Part shown: positions 1 to 8,916 of the stretch, piece after piece
Layout: every line of letters begins with the position of its first letter
Position numbering within the stretch: the stretch's first letter is position 1
NCBI GenBank assembly: GCA_965229445.1
Contig: OZ245876.1
Coordinates: forward strand, 3,286,001-3,350,000
Direction of reading: 5' to 3'
Source of the DNA: Owenweeksia sp965229445
Lineage (GTDB): Bacteria > Bacteroidota > Bacteroidia > Flavobacteriales > Schleiferiaceae
DNA length: 64,000 bases
Program-made: the position numbers and the translations under genes
The notes under the pieces: model-generated
The model's database searches: none
What the model saw: only the letters and a program-made list of their open reading frames with translations
What the model was told of the DNA's origin: nothing

Positions 1-310
1 CTATCCCCTCAAAACTGCCTCGCATACTCTCTTCGCTCCTCGAGGCCAGGTCACTGGATAGATAAGTACTGTGAGGATCTAATTTTTTGAGAAGATCTTC
101 AATGGTTAAATCCAGAAGGCTATCAGTATTCACCTCGTCGACATACTCATAATTTATGTAATCAATGATTTGCCGCAGCTTGGTCTCGCGTTCATTGCTC
201 TCCACCAATGCAATAGGCTTTACCGGGAAATTTAAAAAGCTCCCTATCAAGATTCCACCTACCAGGGCTAAACCTAGGAATATCGGTATGAGAATATTGT
301 TAGTTTTCAT
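1..310 (-). CDS. S41 family C-terminal processing peptidase, N-terminal fragment (runs off window)
   Basis: About 103 codons are visible, from an ATG at 308-310 down to base 1. The protein starts with a short basic stretch and a hydrophobic segment (about residues 5-24), so it is exported or membrane-anchored. It then shows the family hallmark LDPHSTYLS followed by MRGSFEGI, which in carboxy-terminal processing proteases precedes the PDZ domain. The serine/lysine catalytic part lies outside the window. Its first 11 bases overlap the end of the dCMP deaminase gene, so the two are probably co-transcribed. The family cleaves periplasmic or secreted proteins near their C termini. Identification rests on the N-terminal motif only. 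Confidence 0.85.
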   Translation of the reverse strand, partial: MKTNNILIPIFLGLALVGGILIGSFLNFPVKPIALVESNERETKLRQIIDYINYEYVDEVNTDSLLDLTIEDLLKKLDPHSTYLSSDLASRSEESMRGSFEGI

Positions 311-734
311 GATATACTTCTTCTATCTGGACAATCTCCACGCCCGCTCTACTTAGAAATTGAAGTCCACTATCATCTTTATAACGCTCTTTGTACACCA
401 ATCGTTTAATGCCAGCCTGATGAATTAGTTTGCTGCAATTCTGGCAAGGAGACATAGTAAGGTACAAGGTGGCATCTTTACAACTATGAGTTGAACCAGC
501 TACTTTGAGAATTGCATTCGCTTCGGCGTGCAGAACATACCACTTGGTGTATCCCTCATCATCTTCACAAATATTCTCAAAACCACTGGGGGTTCCATTA
601 TAGCCATCAGAAATAATCATGCGGTCCTTCACAATTAAGGAACCAACCTGCCTGCGCTGACAATAAGAGAGTTTTGCCCATTCAATAGCCATTCTCAAGT
701 AGGCTATATCATATTTACGCTGCTTTACATCCAT
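300..734 (-). CDS. dCMP/deoxycytidylate deaminase family protein
   Basis: Zinc-dependent deaminase predicted to convert dCMP to dUMP for thymidylate synthesis, in the cytosol. The sequence shows the zinc-binding HAE motif with the catalytic Glu, and the paired cysteines in MSPCQNC. YNGTPSGFEN and DDEGYTKW upstream are typical of the dCMP deaminase branch. The reading frame is open to an ATG at 776, but I prefer the internal ATG at 734 (MDVKQRKYD), where family similarity begins; this gives 144 residues. It is followed by the S41 protease with an 11-base overlap. The annotation is secure; the exact start is not. Confidence 0.9.
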   Translation of the reverse strand: MDVKQRKYDIAYLRMAIEWAKLSYCQRRQVGSLIVKDRMIISDGYNGTPSGFENICEDDEGYTKWYVLHAEANAILKVAGSTHSCKDATLYLTMSPCQNCSKLIHQAGIKRLVYKERYKDDSGLQFLSRAGVEIVQIEEVYHEN

Positions 735-899
735 ACTATACAAAGATGATGAATTAGCCGCTAAGATGTGTGCCATCGCTAAAGGCTAATAGTTAAATAT
801 ATGTTAGTCTTTGTTATTGGTTGCATTCATGCGGATCAAGCTTCAGTTTTTAGGGTTAAATCAAAAATTTCACCGCGAAGAGTTCAATAATAAATCTTT

Positions 900-917
900 T
901 ATCGTAATATTGCGATA
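900..917. promoter_or_regulatory. Palindromic operator-like site upstream of arsM
   Basis: Bases 901-916 read ATCGTAATATTGCGAT, an inverted repeat with one mismatched pair; flanking T900/A917 extends it. It lies about 55 bases before the arsM start in an otherwise AT-rich 195-base gap. A dyad of this kind is what a small winged-helix repressor such as ArsR would bind. No arsR gene is in the window, so the assignment is inference. Confidence 0.5.
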
Positions 918-971
918 TTATAATGATAATTCATATCAGGTTTATTTTCACTAACTTAATAGTACGATACC

Positions 972-1856
972 ATGAAGACCGAAAAAGAATTAAAAGACCT
1001 CGTCAGAGAAAAGTATTCCGCCATTGCCACACAGGATAAAGCCGTGAACTTGGCTTCCTGCTGCGGTGCTACGGATCCATCTTCTGAAGTGTATAATATC
1101 ATGACAGATGATTACTCTGATGTTGCAGGACATATCAAAGAGGCTGATTTGGGGTTAGGTTGTGGATTGCCCACTTCATTTGCACAGATTTCTAAAGGTG
1201 ACACAGTAATTGATCTGGGATCCGGAGCGGGCAACGATTGTTTTATAGCTCGGCATGAAACTGGACCAGAGGGAAAAGTAATCGGAATAGATTTCACCCC
1301 TTCCATGAATGAGAGAGCCAGGATCAATGCAGAAATGCTGGGCTTTAACAATGTTGAATTTCGCGAAGGAGATATTGAGCAAATGCCCGTCAGCAATGGT
1401 ATAGCTGATGTTGTGGTAAGCAACTGCGTCCTCAATCTTGTACCCAACAAAACTGCGGTCTTCCATGAAATTATGCGTGTACTTAAACCGGGTGGGCACT
1501 TTAGCATTTCGGACATAGTGCTGGAAGGTCAGCTGCCAGAAGCATTACAAAAGGATGCGGAAATGTACGCTGGGTGTGTGTCTGGAGCCATACAAAAAAC
1601 CGATTACCTGCACTTCATTGCCGACACCGGATTTCAGAATGTAACTATTCAAAAACAGAACGCCATTCATATTCCTGAAGATATCCTTTCTAAATACTTA
1701 TCAGACGAAGAATTGGAAGCTTTCAATCAAGGTGAAACTGGCATATACAGTATTACGGTTTATGCCGAAAAACCAGGCGGTTCAGCTAAAAAAGCCCATT
1801 CCAAAAAAGAGGATATGAAAGTTTCGGAATGCTGTCCGGATGGCAGCTGCTGTTAA
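972..1856 (+). CDS. arsM: Arsenite S-adenosylmethionine methyltransferase
   Basis: Predicted to methylate As(III) with SAM, giving volatile or less retained methylarsenicals. The class I methyltransferase core is clear: motif I VIDLGSGAGNDCF at about residues 79-91, GIDFTPSM after beta-2, and LKPGGHFSISD near residue 172. Arsenic-binding cysteines expected for the family are present at C30/C31, C64, C152 and C202. The 294-residue protein ends in a Cys-rich tail (CCPDGSCC, residues 287-294) that could add metalloid ligands. No arsR, arsB or arsC lies beside it, so it stands alone with its own operator-like palindrome. A 9-bp hairpin follows the stop. Confidence 0.93.
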   Translation: MKTEKELKDLVREKYSAIATQDKAVNLASCCGATDPSSEVYNIMTDDYSDVAGHIKEADLGLGCGLPTSFAQISKGDTVIDLGSGAGNDCFIARHETGPEGKVIGIDFTPSMNERARINAEMLGFNNVEFREGDIEQMPVSNGIADVVVSNCVLNLVPNKTAVFHEIMRVLKPGGHFSISDIVLEGQLPEALQKDAEMYAGCVSGAIQKTDYLHFIADTGFQNVTIQKQNAIHIPEDILSKYLSDEELEAFNQGETGIYSITVYAEKPGGSAKKAHSKKEDMKVSECCPDGSCC

Positions 1857-1889
1857 TCCTTTTCAGAGCAATCAATAAATAGGTCGGAT

Positions 1890-1917
1890 GCCAGGGACAA
1901 ATACTACGGTCCCTGGC
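1890..1917. terminator. Hairpin between convergent arsM and an outer-membrane protein gene
   Basis: A perfect 9-bp stem (GCCAGGGAC with GTCCCTGGC) around a 10-base loop lies in the 77-base gap between convergent stops. No T-run follows on either strand, so it would be an atypical terminator serving one or both genes. Confidence 0.5.
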
Positions 1918-1933
1918 CACTATGGTTTCGAAA

Positions 1934-2683
1934 TCAAAACCTGAAGCCTACCTGAACCACCATGCGATAGCCAATAGAATTGAATTTAAAATCTCCGTTG
2001 GTGGACAACTCTTTTTTTTCTAAGAGGCTACCCAAAGCAGGAAATATGGAGCTGATCGCATCAAAGGCACCTTGCACGTATTCTTCATCTCCCGTAATTT
2101 GAACATCTGAATGCAGTATTACGGAACCTCCATAAAACCCCATTCCGGGACCAATGAGCACCAAATCTAAGGTCCAACGATCCCAAAAGACAAATTGATA
2201 CCCCAATTGCACTCCGGCATGTAGCATGTTAAAATAAGTCTGTAATTCCGCTGATCCCTCAATATTATTCCCGTCTTTCAACTCAACCCTTGACTTATTA
2301 TCCATGTAGTAATACGCTGCATACGGACCCCAGTACAGGCCATCCGGAGCCTGATATCGGTTCCTCTTAAAATAGAATCTGTAATCACCGGCGATAATAA
2401 AACCGGTATTTCTTAAATTATTTTTCCATTCCACCGGAGAATCTGCTCCTGTTCTAATGATATCAGGAAGCTTCAGGTGGCCTAGATTCACAGAAAAACT
2501 TTGATGACTACCCACTACCCGTTCATACCCGAAGGTGGCGCTTTCGACCTTAGTGGTGAGGAGAACCGGTGTAATATTTAACCTAATCGTATTCTTAAAA
2601 GCCTTATCCGGATAGGCGTCCTGAGCTTTCATCTCACGGCTTATGAACAATAACAAACATGATAATACCAGGGTAATTCTCAT
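1934..2683 (-). CDS. Predicted outer-membrane beta-barrel protein, unknown function
   Basis: The 249-residue protein starts with a signal peptide (hydrophobic residues 3-15, cleavage probably after MKAQ). Alternating polar and hydrophobic strands rich in aromatic residues follow, for example YWGPYAAYYYM and LGYQFVFWDRWTLDL, and it ends with an aromatic final strand (GYRMVVQVGFRF). That is typical of small Bacteroidota outer-membrane barrels. I do not recognise a named family. It converges with arsM across a hairpin and lies 150 bases downstream of the polysaccharide cluster on the same strand. No ligand or role can be read from the sequence. Confidence 0.7.
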   Translation of the reverse strand: MRITLVLSCLLLFISREMKAQDAYPDKAFKNTIRLNITPVLLTTKVESATFGYERVVGSHQSFSVNLGHLKLPDIIRTGADSPVEWKNNLRNTGFIIAGDYRFYFKRNRYQAPDGLYWGPYAAYYYMDNKSRVELKDGNNIEGSAELQTYFNMLHAGVQLGYQFVFWDRWTLDLVLIGPGMGFYGGSVILHSDVQITGDEEYVQGAFDAISSIFPALGSLLEKKELSTNGDFKFNSIGYRMVVQVGFRF

Positions 2684-2832
2684 AACTTAGATACTAGACC
2701 ATGCTAAGGTAGATAATTGAACAAATGGGACGATGTGACTTATTCCTTTTCAATCCCATGACCGGAGAGGTTGGGGTTAATCTAAAGCCAGTTTACTAAA
2801 ACCTCTTTTATCACATATGATCGAGCTGGTTA

Positions 2833-4158
2833 TTATATCCTTGTGTAACCGGCATTCCGGTTCGACTTTTCTTGTTGTAGACAGAGTAAATGCAAGGGAA
2901 AGTAAGTCGCGCAAAATACTGTCATCCAGGCTCGTTCCAACATAGACTCAGTGAGCATACAGAGCAAAAAGAAGGCCCAGGTCGCCAAAAAGACATAGTC
3001 CCTGGATTGAAGGGCAATCTTAAAATAATTCAGGATCCAGATCAAAAAGAAAAACAAGCCAACCAACCCGGTTGCGATGCTTATTTCCAGATACTGATTG
3101 TGTGCGTTAAACTTATTTTCTAACCCAACATAAAATTTATTGCGACGATAGGATTCTTGCAGAGCCAAACGATTATCTCCCACCCCTACACCGAAGATGG
3201 TTTTATCCTTAATAACATCTAAGGCACACGACCACTCCGCCAACCTATAAGTTGCACTGTTAAATGATTCTGCATCTGCAGAAATGTCATAATTGAAATC
3301 CGGTATTTGCAAATACCTGGCTTTAGTAACCTCAGACCCTCTCAAAAACACTACAGCAAGCAGTATGAGGGCGAAAAATGGTATTAATAACCACCTGGTG
3401 GCTCCCGCCTGAATCGCATAAACCAATGCACCAACAGCCAGAACAATAATGAGAGCCAGAACATTCATTCTTCCATTTAGCATGAAAATAGAAAAGCACA
3501 GAAAGATCAGCGCCATAATCCAGCCTAACTTCCTCTTTCCCCTTGCCCTAAATAATTGAGCTATGACGAGGAGTAGCGCCACCCCAACAAAGGTGGCCAA
3601 GTAGCCAGGATGCATGAAAGGCGCGGCGAGCATTTTATACTTTAAAAAATGGGAACCAGCCTCACCACTGGGCGTTATCATATACCAACTGCCGGCTAAC
3701 CACGCCTTATTGGCAGCAATGATAAACGCCAGTAACATCACCAAAACACTACCTGCAACAAAACAAAACTGCCAGTTTTTGAAAGCCTTTTGGCTTATGA
3801 ACCGCTGGGAAGCTCCCAGGATTAATGGTGCGAGAAGGATGGTTGATTTGGTTTGCACTTGGGCAAAACCATCCTCCAGGTGTTCAGACCAAAACAGAGA
3901 GGCAGCAAAATACGCCATAAACAAGGCAGGCCAATAAAAAACCGGGTTTACCAATGCCGCTTTCCAATCTGCGGGCTTAAGCGAAATGAATGCATTTAAT
4001 AGGATGGCCAGCAGGATAAAATTAGTAATCGCAAATTGCCCCAACGGAATGGTAAGCAGCAGCAGGCCGATTAGAATTTCGAAACGCTTATCAGGCCTAG
4101 ATACTAGATTTAACAGCTTTGTAAGTTCCACGCTTTTTTTGTCGTTGCTTAATGGCAA
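2833..4158 (-). CDS. O-antigen ligase / Wzy-type polymerase family membrane protein
   Basis: A 441-residue polytopic membrane protein with about ten to twelve hydrophobic segments. It has a periplasmic-type loop before the last helices carrying GVGVGDNRLALQ and HNQYLEI, the region that characterises the O-antigen ligase (WaaL/Wzy) superfamily. Such proteins either join finished O-chains to lipid A-core or polymerise repeat units; the two cannot be told apart here. It is the last gene of the polysaccharide cluster. With the ATG at 4158 it overlaps the upstream WecA-like gene by 62 bases, unusually long for this cluster, so a later non-ATG start is possible. Family confident, exact role open. 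Confidence 0.82.
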   Translation of the reverse strand: MPLSNDKKSVELTKLLNLVSRPDKRFEILIGLLLLTIPLGQFAITNFILLAILLNAFISLKPADWKAALVNPVFYWPALFMAYFAASLFWSEHLEDGFAQVQTKSTILLAPLILGASQRFISQKAFKNWQFCFVAGSVLVMLLAFIIAANKAWLAGSWYMITPSGEAGSHFLKYKMLAAPFMHPGYLATFVGVALLLVIAQLFRARGKRKLGWIMALIFLCFSIFMLNGRMNVLALIIVLAVGALVYAIQAGATRWLLIPFFALILLAVVFLRGSEVTKARYLQIPDFNYDISADAESFNSATYRLAEWSCALDVIKDKTIFGVGVGDNRLALQESYRRNKFYVGLENKFNAHNQYLEISIATGLVGLFFFLIWILNYFKIALQSRDYVFLATWAFFLLCMLTESMLERAWMTVFCATYFPLHLLCLQQEKSNRNAGYTRI

Positions 4159-5197
4159 AGGGAATTTGAGCTAAACCAATAGCCAACAAAGATATAAGTA
4201 ACAACAAGTACTTGGCTCTGAGAAAATCATTGAGGAAATAGGTAAGCAGAATAAAAAAGATATTCGTAGCCACCAGGATGCCAGTAGCTTGAACATGAGA
4301 CAAACCTATATCCAACAGAACGTGATGAATATGGTTGCGATCAGCTTTCAATGGTGAGCGCTTAAGAATAAACACCCTCACTATGATAATGCGGAAAGTG
4401 TCCATGATCGGGATGATCAGAACCGCCAAACTAAACACCATCGCATCAATATGCCGAAGCAACATCTCATCTGCGCGTTCGTTGGCTTGCAGGTAATAGA
4501 TGGTTAGCAAACCTGCAAAGAAACCCATAATCATGCTGCCGCTATCCCCCATAAATATTTTCGCATCCACCAGGTTATAAAACAAAAATGCCAATTGCGA
4601 TCCCGCAATAGACAAAGCGAGAATTAGAAAAAGGTCTTCACCCAAATACCAAAACCACACAGCATAGGTAAGGCTTATCACCAGGCCTACCCCAGAGCTC
4701 AAGCCATTTATACCATCAATGAAGTTGTATGAATTGATGATCCCCAAAAAGAAGAGCATGCTCATAAGCGTGCTCAACCAGAAATCAATTTCATGCACTC
4801 CCATCAAACCATAAAAGCTCTCCAGCCTGATGTCGCCATGGAAGACAATCACACCCACGGCAATGATCTGACCCAATAATTTCTTATAGCTGGAAAGGGG
4901 ATAGAGATCATCCTTGAGACCAGTGATGAACAATACAAAGAGGGCCACCAATACGGAGTTTAATGTAGGATTGGCCAGGTGTGAAGAGAAGAATACGAAG
5001 GAAATGATCAGTCCGCCAAAAATTGCCATTCCTCCCAGTGAGGAAATTCGATGAGCATGGGTTTTTCGCTCATCCGGCACATCATAAAGCTTCTTCACCA
5101 AACTTAACCGGATAATTGCGGGAATAGAAAAGTACGTGATGCCGAAGGCCAGCAAGGGGGCCAAATACACAGCATACGACTGAAGAAAATCACGCAT
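4097..5197 (-). CDS. WecA/MraY-type undecaprenyl-phosphate sugar-1-phosphate transferase
   Basis: Predicted to start polysaccharide synthesis by moving a HexNAc-1-phosphate from a UDP sugar onto undecaprenyl phosphate at the inner face of the cytoplasmic membrane. The 366-residue protein has about eleven membrane segments and the family motifs in order: GLKDDLYP (Asp pair at 96/97), NFIDGINGL (158-166), FMGDSGS (about 215-221) and the HIHH cluster at 289-292, which marks the WecA branch rather than MraY. It sits nine bases downstream of the glycosyltransferase fusion gene. The initial sugar cannot be read from the sequence. Confidence 0.9.
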   Translation of the reverse strand: MRDFLQSYAVYLAPLLAFGITYFSIPAIIRLSLVKKLYDVPDERKTHAHRISSLGGMAIFGGLIISFVFFSSHLANPTLNSVLVALFVLFITGLKDDLYPLSSYKKLLGQIIAVGVIVFHGDIRLESFYGLMGVHEIDFWLSTLMSMLFFLGIINSYNFIDGINGLSSGVGLVISLTYAVWFWYLGEDLFLILALSIAGSQLAFLFYNLVDAKIFMGDSGSMIMGFFAGLLTIYYLQANERADEMLLRHIDAMVFSLAVLIIPIMDTFRIIIVRVFILKRSPLKADRNHIHHVLLDIGLSHVQATGILVATNIFFILLTYFLNDFLRAKYLLLLISLLAIGLAQIPFAIKQRQKKRGTYKAVKSSI

Positions 5198-5206
5198 TAG
5201 TCAAAA

Positions 5207-6598
5207 TTACTTTTTTAGCACCCCTTGCTCCTCTAATGATCTGAATATCCGGAAATCAAACTCGGAGAATATTCCAAAGGCACTAATTTCATCCACCATC
5301 ACATAACTCATTACCCCGGCATTAATCTTACCATGCTTTTTGAAGCTTTCTATAGTTGAGGCCATCACACCACCAGCGGCCCGGTATAGGGCTTCACGCT
5401 CTAATTTGGTGAATTTCTCCTGATCCAAAATGGGTTCGAGGGTATGCCCCGTATGTCGATAATACATTTTATTATCCGGACGCAAGCTGAGAACAGAATC
5501 TGATTTAAACAATTCGATGGTATTCACGGTGTCATCGAGAATTTCTGAACCCACGAACGGAAAGTCTACTGCGGCGGTCATAACATATTGAAACGACAGA
5601 CCTCTCTCTTCTGCATCATTTACGGCCAATTGTACCGTAGCGCCAAGAGTTTGGTTGGGGCCCGCCAATTTAGCGGGTCGTTCTAAAATTTGCACTCGGG
5701 GTTCCTCCGCATACTGTTCTCTTGCATAACTGAGTATATCCTGATCTTCGGTTACAATGCACACCTGAGCTATAGTTTTTGCCTGTAGACCGGCCTTTGC
5801 TTTTTTGGTGAGAAGGCTATCCCCATTACTCCCGTAAAGTGGAACGGACTGCCCTTTAATTCTGGTATTTCTTGCAGGAATGACCATAAGGCAGGAATTC
5901 TCCACACTGTGTAAGTCGAGGAAGGTTTTCTTTATGGCACGCCTGGTTTCAAGAATGCGTTCTTCATTGGTAGTGAGGTTAGATCCATGCCGGCGATAGT
6001 AGAACAAGGGCTTGGTTACATTTCTCACGGAGTAGTGGGTAATGAACTTCAACCACAGGTCATATCCATCCTGACAGGTAAAACTCTCGTTATATCCGCC
6101 AATCTTTTTCAGAAAACTTAGGCGAATCATGGTACAGGCACCATGTGCCGGCTGATCATATAGAGACACTTCCTTTTGAAAGTCGTGTCGCTTTTCCTCA
6201 CCCGTGATATTTCCTTCGGCATCTACATAATAATAATCGGGAAATACCAGGCCAAGACCCTGATCCGCTTCCAATACCTCAACCATGCTCTCCAAGGCCG
6301 TTTCAACCAGGTAATCATCAGCATCAAGTCGAATTAAGTACTTGCCCTGTGCCACTCGCATGGCCACATTGTTCGTGATATTTAGCCCTTTATTCTTTTG
6401 ATAGATTATGGTAATAGCATCCCTGTCACGGTATTCTTCAATTATATCACGGCTGCCATCGGTAGAACCGTCATCGATGATGATCAACTCCCAATTTTGA
6501 AGACTCTGTGCCAATACGCTCTCTATGGACTGGCGAATAAAGCGCTCATAATTATAATTGGTGATGTAAACCGAAACCAATGGACTATCCATACTCAT
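5207..6598 (-). CDS. Family 2 glycosyltransferase fused to a degenerate cytidylyltransferase-like domain
   Basis: Residues 6 to about 225 form a GT-A glycosyltransferase: VSVYITNYNY, IIIDDGSTDGS, and a DADD metal site at 92-95. From about residue 236 a second domain resembles acylneuraminate cytidylyltransferases (NeuA): MVIPAR, then VTEDQDI, LERPAKLAGPNQT and a FSEFDF ending. However, its CTP-binding GGSKG-type loop is replaced by NTRIKG, and the metal-binding IDID-type aspartates near the end are missing (AFGIF instead). The second domain may have lost catalysis or activate a different sugar. The 463-residue gene overlaps the preceding acyltransferase by 4 bases. The glycosyltransferase half is certain; the role of the second half is inference. 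Confidence 0.82.
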   Translation of the reverse strand: MSMDSPLVSVYITNYNYERFIRQSIESVLAQSLQNWELIIIDDGSTDGSRDIIEEYRDRDAITIIYQKNKGLNITNNVAMRVAQGKYLIRLDADDYLVETALESMVEVLEADQGLGLVFPDYYYVDAEGNITGEEKRHDFQKEVSLYDQPAHGACTMIRLSFLKKIGGYNESFTCQDGYDLWLKFITHYSVRNVTKPLFYYRRHGSNLTTNEERILETRRAIKKTFLDLHSVENSCLMVIPARNTRIKGQSVPLYGSNGDSLLTKKAKAGLQAKTIAQVCIVTEDQDILSYAREQYAEEPRVQILERPAKLAGPNQTLGATVQLAVNDAEERGLSFQYVMTAAVDFPFVGSEILDDTVNTIELFKSDSVLSLRPDNKMYYRHTGHTLEPILDQEKFTKLEREALYRAAGGVMASTIESFKKHGKINAGVMSYVMVDEISAFGIFSEFDFRIFRSLEEQGVLKK

Positions 6599-7218
6599 CC
6601 TCTTACTTTTATCTCACGTGCGGGAATGCCACCTATTACTTTGAAAGCATCAACCGACTGATTTACCACGGCATTGCTGCCCACTACTACGCCCTGACTG
6701 AGCTCAACCCCTGGCAAAATCACCACATGTGTTCCCAGCCAGCAATCTGTACCCAGCGTTATCGGTGCGTGTCTGTAGCCTTGCTTTTGCACTTCAAGCT
6801 TTGGATCCTCAAATCGGTGCATGCTGGTTTGGAGATATACAAAGCCCGAGATTAGGCTCCCGGCTCCCACTCGTATTGAATCGCCACCATTAAAAACGGA
6901 ATAAAGCCCTACCCTCACAGCCTTCTCCAGAATTAATTCAGCATGATTACTGGCCAGTAATCGCACACCTCGATCGATTCGAACCTTGTCACCGATGAAC
7001 ACACTGGCATTCTGGTGCACTCGAATTTCCACATTCCTTCTCAGCTCCACACCCACACCAATATGTAATGATGCATCCTTATCAATCATTATCCGAGGAA
7101 TGCCATCACAGCGAAATCCCTTGCCAATTTTGACCTTGCTTCCGGCATATAGAAGCCTGGTAAGTATAGCGAGCATCTTAGGGCGAAACTGCCTGATATA
7201 GTACTGCGTGATCCTCAT
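6595..7218 (-). CDS. Left-handed beta-helix (hexapeptide) acyltransferase
   Basis: A 207-residue protein made largely of hexapeptide repeats of the [LIV]-G-x-x-x-x type, for example SVFIGDKVRIDRGVRL and GSLISGFVYLQTS. Near the C terminus it has the CoA-binding coil WLGTHVVILPGVEL and GSNAVVNQ, as in WbbJ/NodL-type O-acetyltransferases. It probably acetylates or otherwise acylates a sugar during polysaccharide synthesis. It shares 4-base overlaps with both neighbours, the NeuB-like gene before it and the glycosyltransferase fusion after it, so it is translated in a coupled operon. The acceptor and acyl group cannot be deduced. Confidence 0.85.
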   Translation of the reverse strand: MRITQYYIRQFRPKMLAILTRLLYAGSKVKIGKGFRCDGIPRIMIDKDASLHIGVGVELRRNVEIRVHQNASVFIGDKVRIDRGVRLLASNHAELILEKAVRVGLYSVFNGGDSIRVGAGSLISGFVYLQTSMHRFEDPKLEVQKQGYRHAPITLGTDCWLGTHVVILPGVELSQGVVVGSNAVVNQSVDAFKVIGGIPAREIKVRG

Positions 7219-8231
7219 TCAAATAAATCCCACTCTAATTTTTGGTGAGCAATGACATTCCTTTTTAATTTCTTGCCAATCAGCTTATCATACTCCCGGG
7301 CATCAATACCGTGGTTGGGTCGGAGAACGCTTAACATATCTTCTTCGATAATGGTACCTGCTGATAGTGCTTTTATGGGATATACTGCTCGACGAAAAGA
7401 TACGTCATGATCGTGATCCAACTCAATCCTGGTCGGAATCTTAACCGGGCTACCTTGTATTGATTGAATCAGTTTTATTTCATGAATCAAAGCCTTCACC
7501 TCATCCGGAGTCAAAGAAACTTTATGATCACGAAAGCTCTTCCCGGCACGCTCATCCGTAAAATGAAATTCTAATACTTCCGCACCCATGGCTACCGCAT
7601 AGTGCAAAGCTTTGCTTCCTTCTGTATGATCGGAATAACCAACTGTTAGTCCAGTTAATTCTTTATACCGCTGCATGACCGCCAGGTGTGCATCACTCTG
7701 AGCGATGGGATACATGGAAGTGCACTGCAGCACGGCCAGCATTTCGGGCTGTTTATAAACCGAGTTACAGGATTGAACAAAAGCTATGGCCTCTAAAACT
7801 TCTTTCTCAGTAGCCAGACCGGTAGAAATAATCATAGGTTTACCAATAGCTGCTGTGGCCCTCAAAACAGGGTATGCGGTAAGGTCGCCACTGCCAATTT
7901 TATAAATCGGAATGTATGGATCAATCCATGACATGGCAGACAAATCCCAAACTGAGGCAGTATACATCAGGCCAGCCTCCTGCACCATCTTTGCCAGTTC
8001 AACATGTTGTTCCTGGGTGAGCTCAAATTTTTTAAAATGAGTATTTCTTACCGGGCTTTCTTCTCTGGATACCAGGCTATCACCTGTATAAATTTGAAAC
8101 TTCACCAAATCCACATCAGTACTGATAGCCAATCTGCATAGCTCCTTCGCATATTCAAAATCGCCTTCATGATTTCCCCCTATCTCAGCAATGAGTAGTG
8201 GACCGTGCTTACCGGCTAAGAGATTTTTCAT
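7215..8231 (-). CDS. NeuB/SpsE-like sialic (nonulosonic) acid synthase family protein
   Basis: NeuB-type enzymes condense phosphoenolpyruvate with a six-carbon amino sugar to give a nine-carbon acidic sugar. Family marks are IAEIGGNHEGDF near the start, DLVKFQIY, the KIGSGDLTAYP strand, GYSDHTEG and a C-terminal antifreeze-like SAF domain (RRAVYPIKALSAGTI, then RPNHGI). I place the start at the ATG at 8231 (MKNLLAGKHG) rather than 8249, giving 338 residues. It overlaps the SpsF-like gene by 23 bases. No NeuC epimerase or Pse/Leg pathway gene is in the window, so the substrate is not the obvious sialic acid precursor unless those genes lie elsewhere. Family certain, product uncertain. Confidence 0.88.
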   Translation of the reverse strand: MKNLLAGKHGPLLIAEIGGNHEGDFEYAKELCRLAISTDVDLVKFQIYTGDSLVSREESPVRNTHFKKFELTQEQHVELAKMVQEAGLMYTASVWDLSAMSWIDPYIPIYKIGSGDLTAYPVLRATAAIGKPMIISTGLATEKEVLEAIAFVQSCNSVYKQPEMLAVLQCTSMYPIAQSDAHLAVMQRYKELTGLTVGYSDHTEGSKALHYAVAMGAEVLEFHFTDERAGKSFRDHKVSLTPDEVKALIHEIKLIQSIQGSPVKIPTRIELDHDHDVSFRRAVYPIKALSAGTIIEEDMLSVLRPNHGIDAREYDKLIGKKLKRNVIAHQKLEWDLFE

Positions 8232-8916
8232 AGCGTTGATAGTACTCAAAGGTTGTTTTTAAATCAAATTTTCCATCGGGCATAGCCTGTAACATCCATA
8301 AGCTCCGATTCCAATCTTCTGGCGTATCCAAAGCCAGCTGAATGGCCGCAGCTTCAGGAAGGTCTAAGTTCTTTAAATAGTAATGATCAGCGGGGGCAGG
8401 ATCTTTATATAAACAAACCATCACATGTTCATTACAATATGGGTCGTCTTTTATTTGCTCCAGGTGTTCCCGGTAGTAATTAAGGTTTACAATTTCTACA
8501 CTCATTCCTTTTGGAAAAGTGCGACCCTTAACATTGCTAAGAAAGTTATACCTGCCTTTTCTAGCTTCAATAAGCATTGCCTCTAATATTTCCGGAGCAA
8601 GAAATAGGTTATCGCCATTAATTCTGCAGGCATAATCCATATTCATTTGGTTGGCGGCGGCGTAAAATCTTTCGCCTACCCTATTCAAAGAGCCTCGATA
8701 ACAGGAAATTCCTTCCTTAATTGCAAATTCTTCCAATGGGTCATCTTCGGGAAGATCACTAGTGGCTAGCATAACTGAAGATCTTGACACCACTTTGTCT
8801 AGTCGAAGTAGTATATGAGCCAGCGTCTCTCGGCCTTCAATTACTTTGAGGGCTTTGCCTGGCAAGCGACTTGATGACAGACGTGCCAATATTATCACCG
8901 CTACCGATTTAGACAC
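8209..8916 (-). CDS. SpsF-like cytidylyltransferase family protein
   Basis: The 235-residue protein resembles the SpsF branch of nucleotide-sugar cytidylyltransferases. The N terminus VAVIILARLSSSRLPGKAL has the nucleotide-binding loop. LATSDLPEDDPL and YRGSLNRVGERFY match the SpsF pattern, and CRINGDNLFL gives the metal-site strand. Such enzymes probably activate a sugar with CTP. It lies directly before the NeuB-like gene with overlapping ends, an arrangement also seen in spore-coat and O-antigen clusters, so it is the better candidate than the fusion domain for activating the NeuB product. The substrate is inferred only from context. Confidence 0.82.
   Translation of the reverse strand: MSKSVAVIILARLSSSRLPGKALKVIEGRETLAHILLRLDKVVSRSSVMLATSDLPEDDPLEEFAIKEGISCYRGSLNRVGERFYAAANQMNMDYACRINGDNLFLAPEILEAMLIEARKGRYNFLSNVKGRTFPKGMSVEIVNLNYYREHLEQIKDDPYCNEHVMVCLYKDPAPADHYYLKNLDLPEAAAIQLALDTPEDWNRSLWMLQAMPDGKFDLKTTFEYYQRYEKSLSR

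Noticed and set aside
5207..6598. Naming the fusion gene as neuA
   Set aside because: Key nucleotide-loop and metal residues are missing, so CMP-sugar synthetase activity cannot be claimed.
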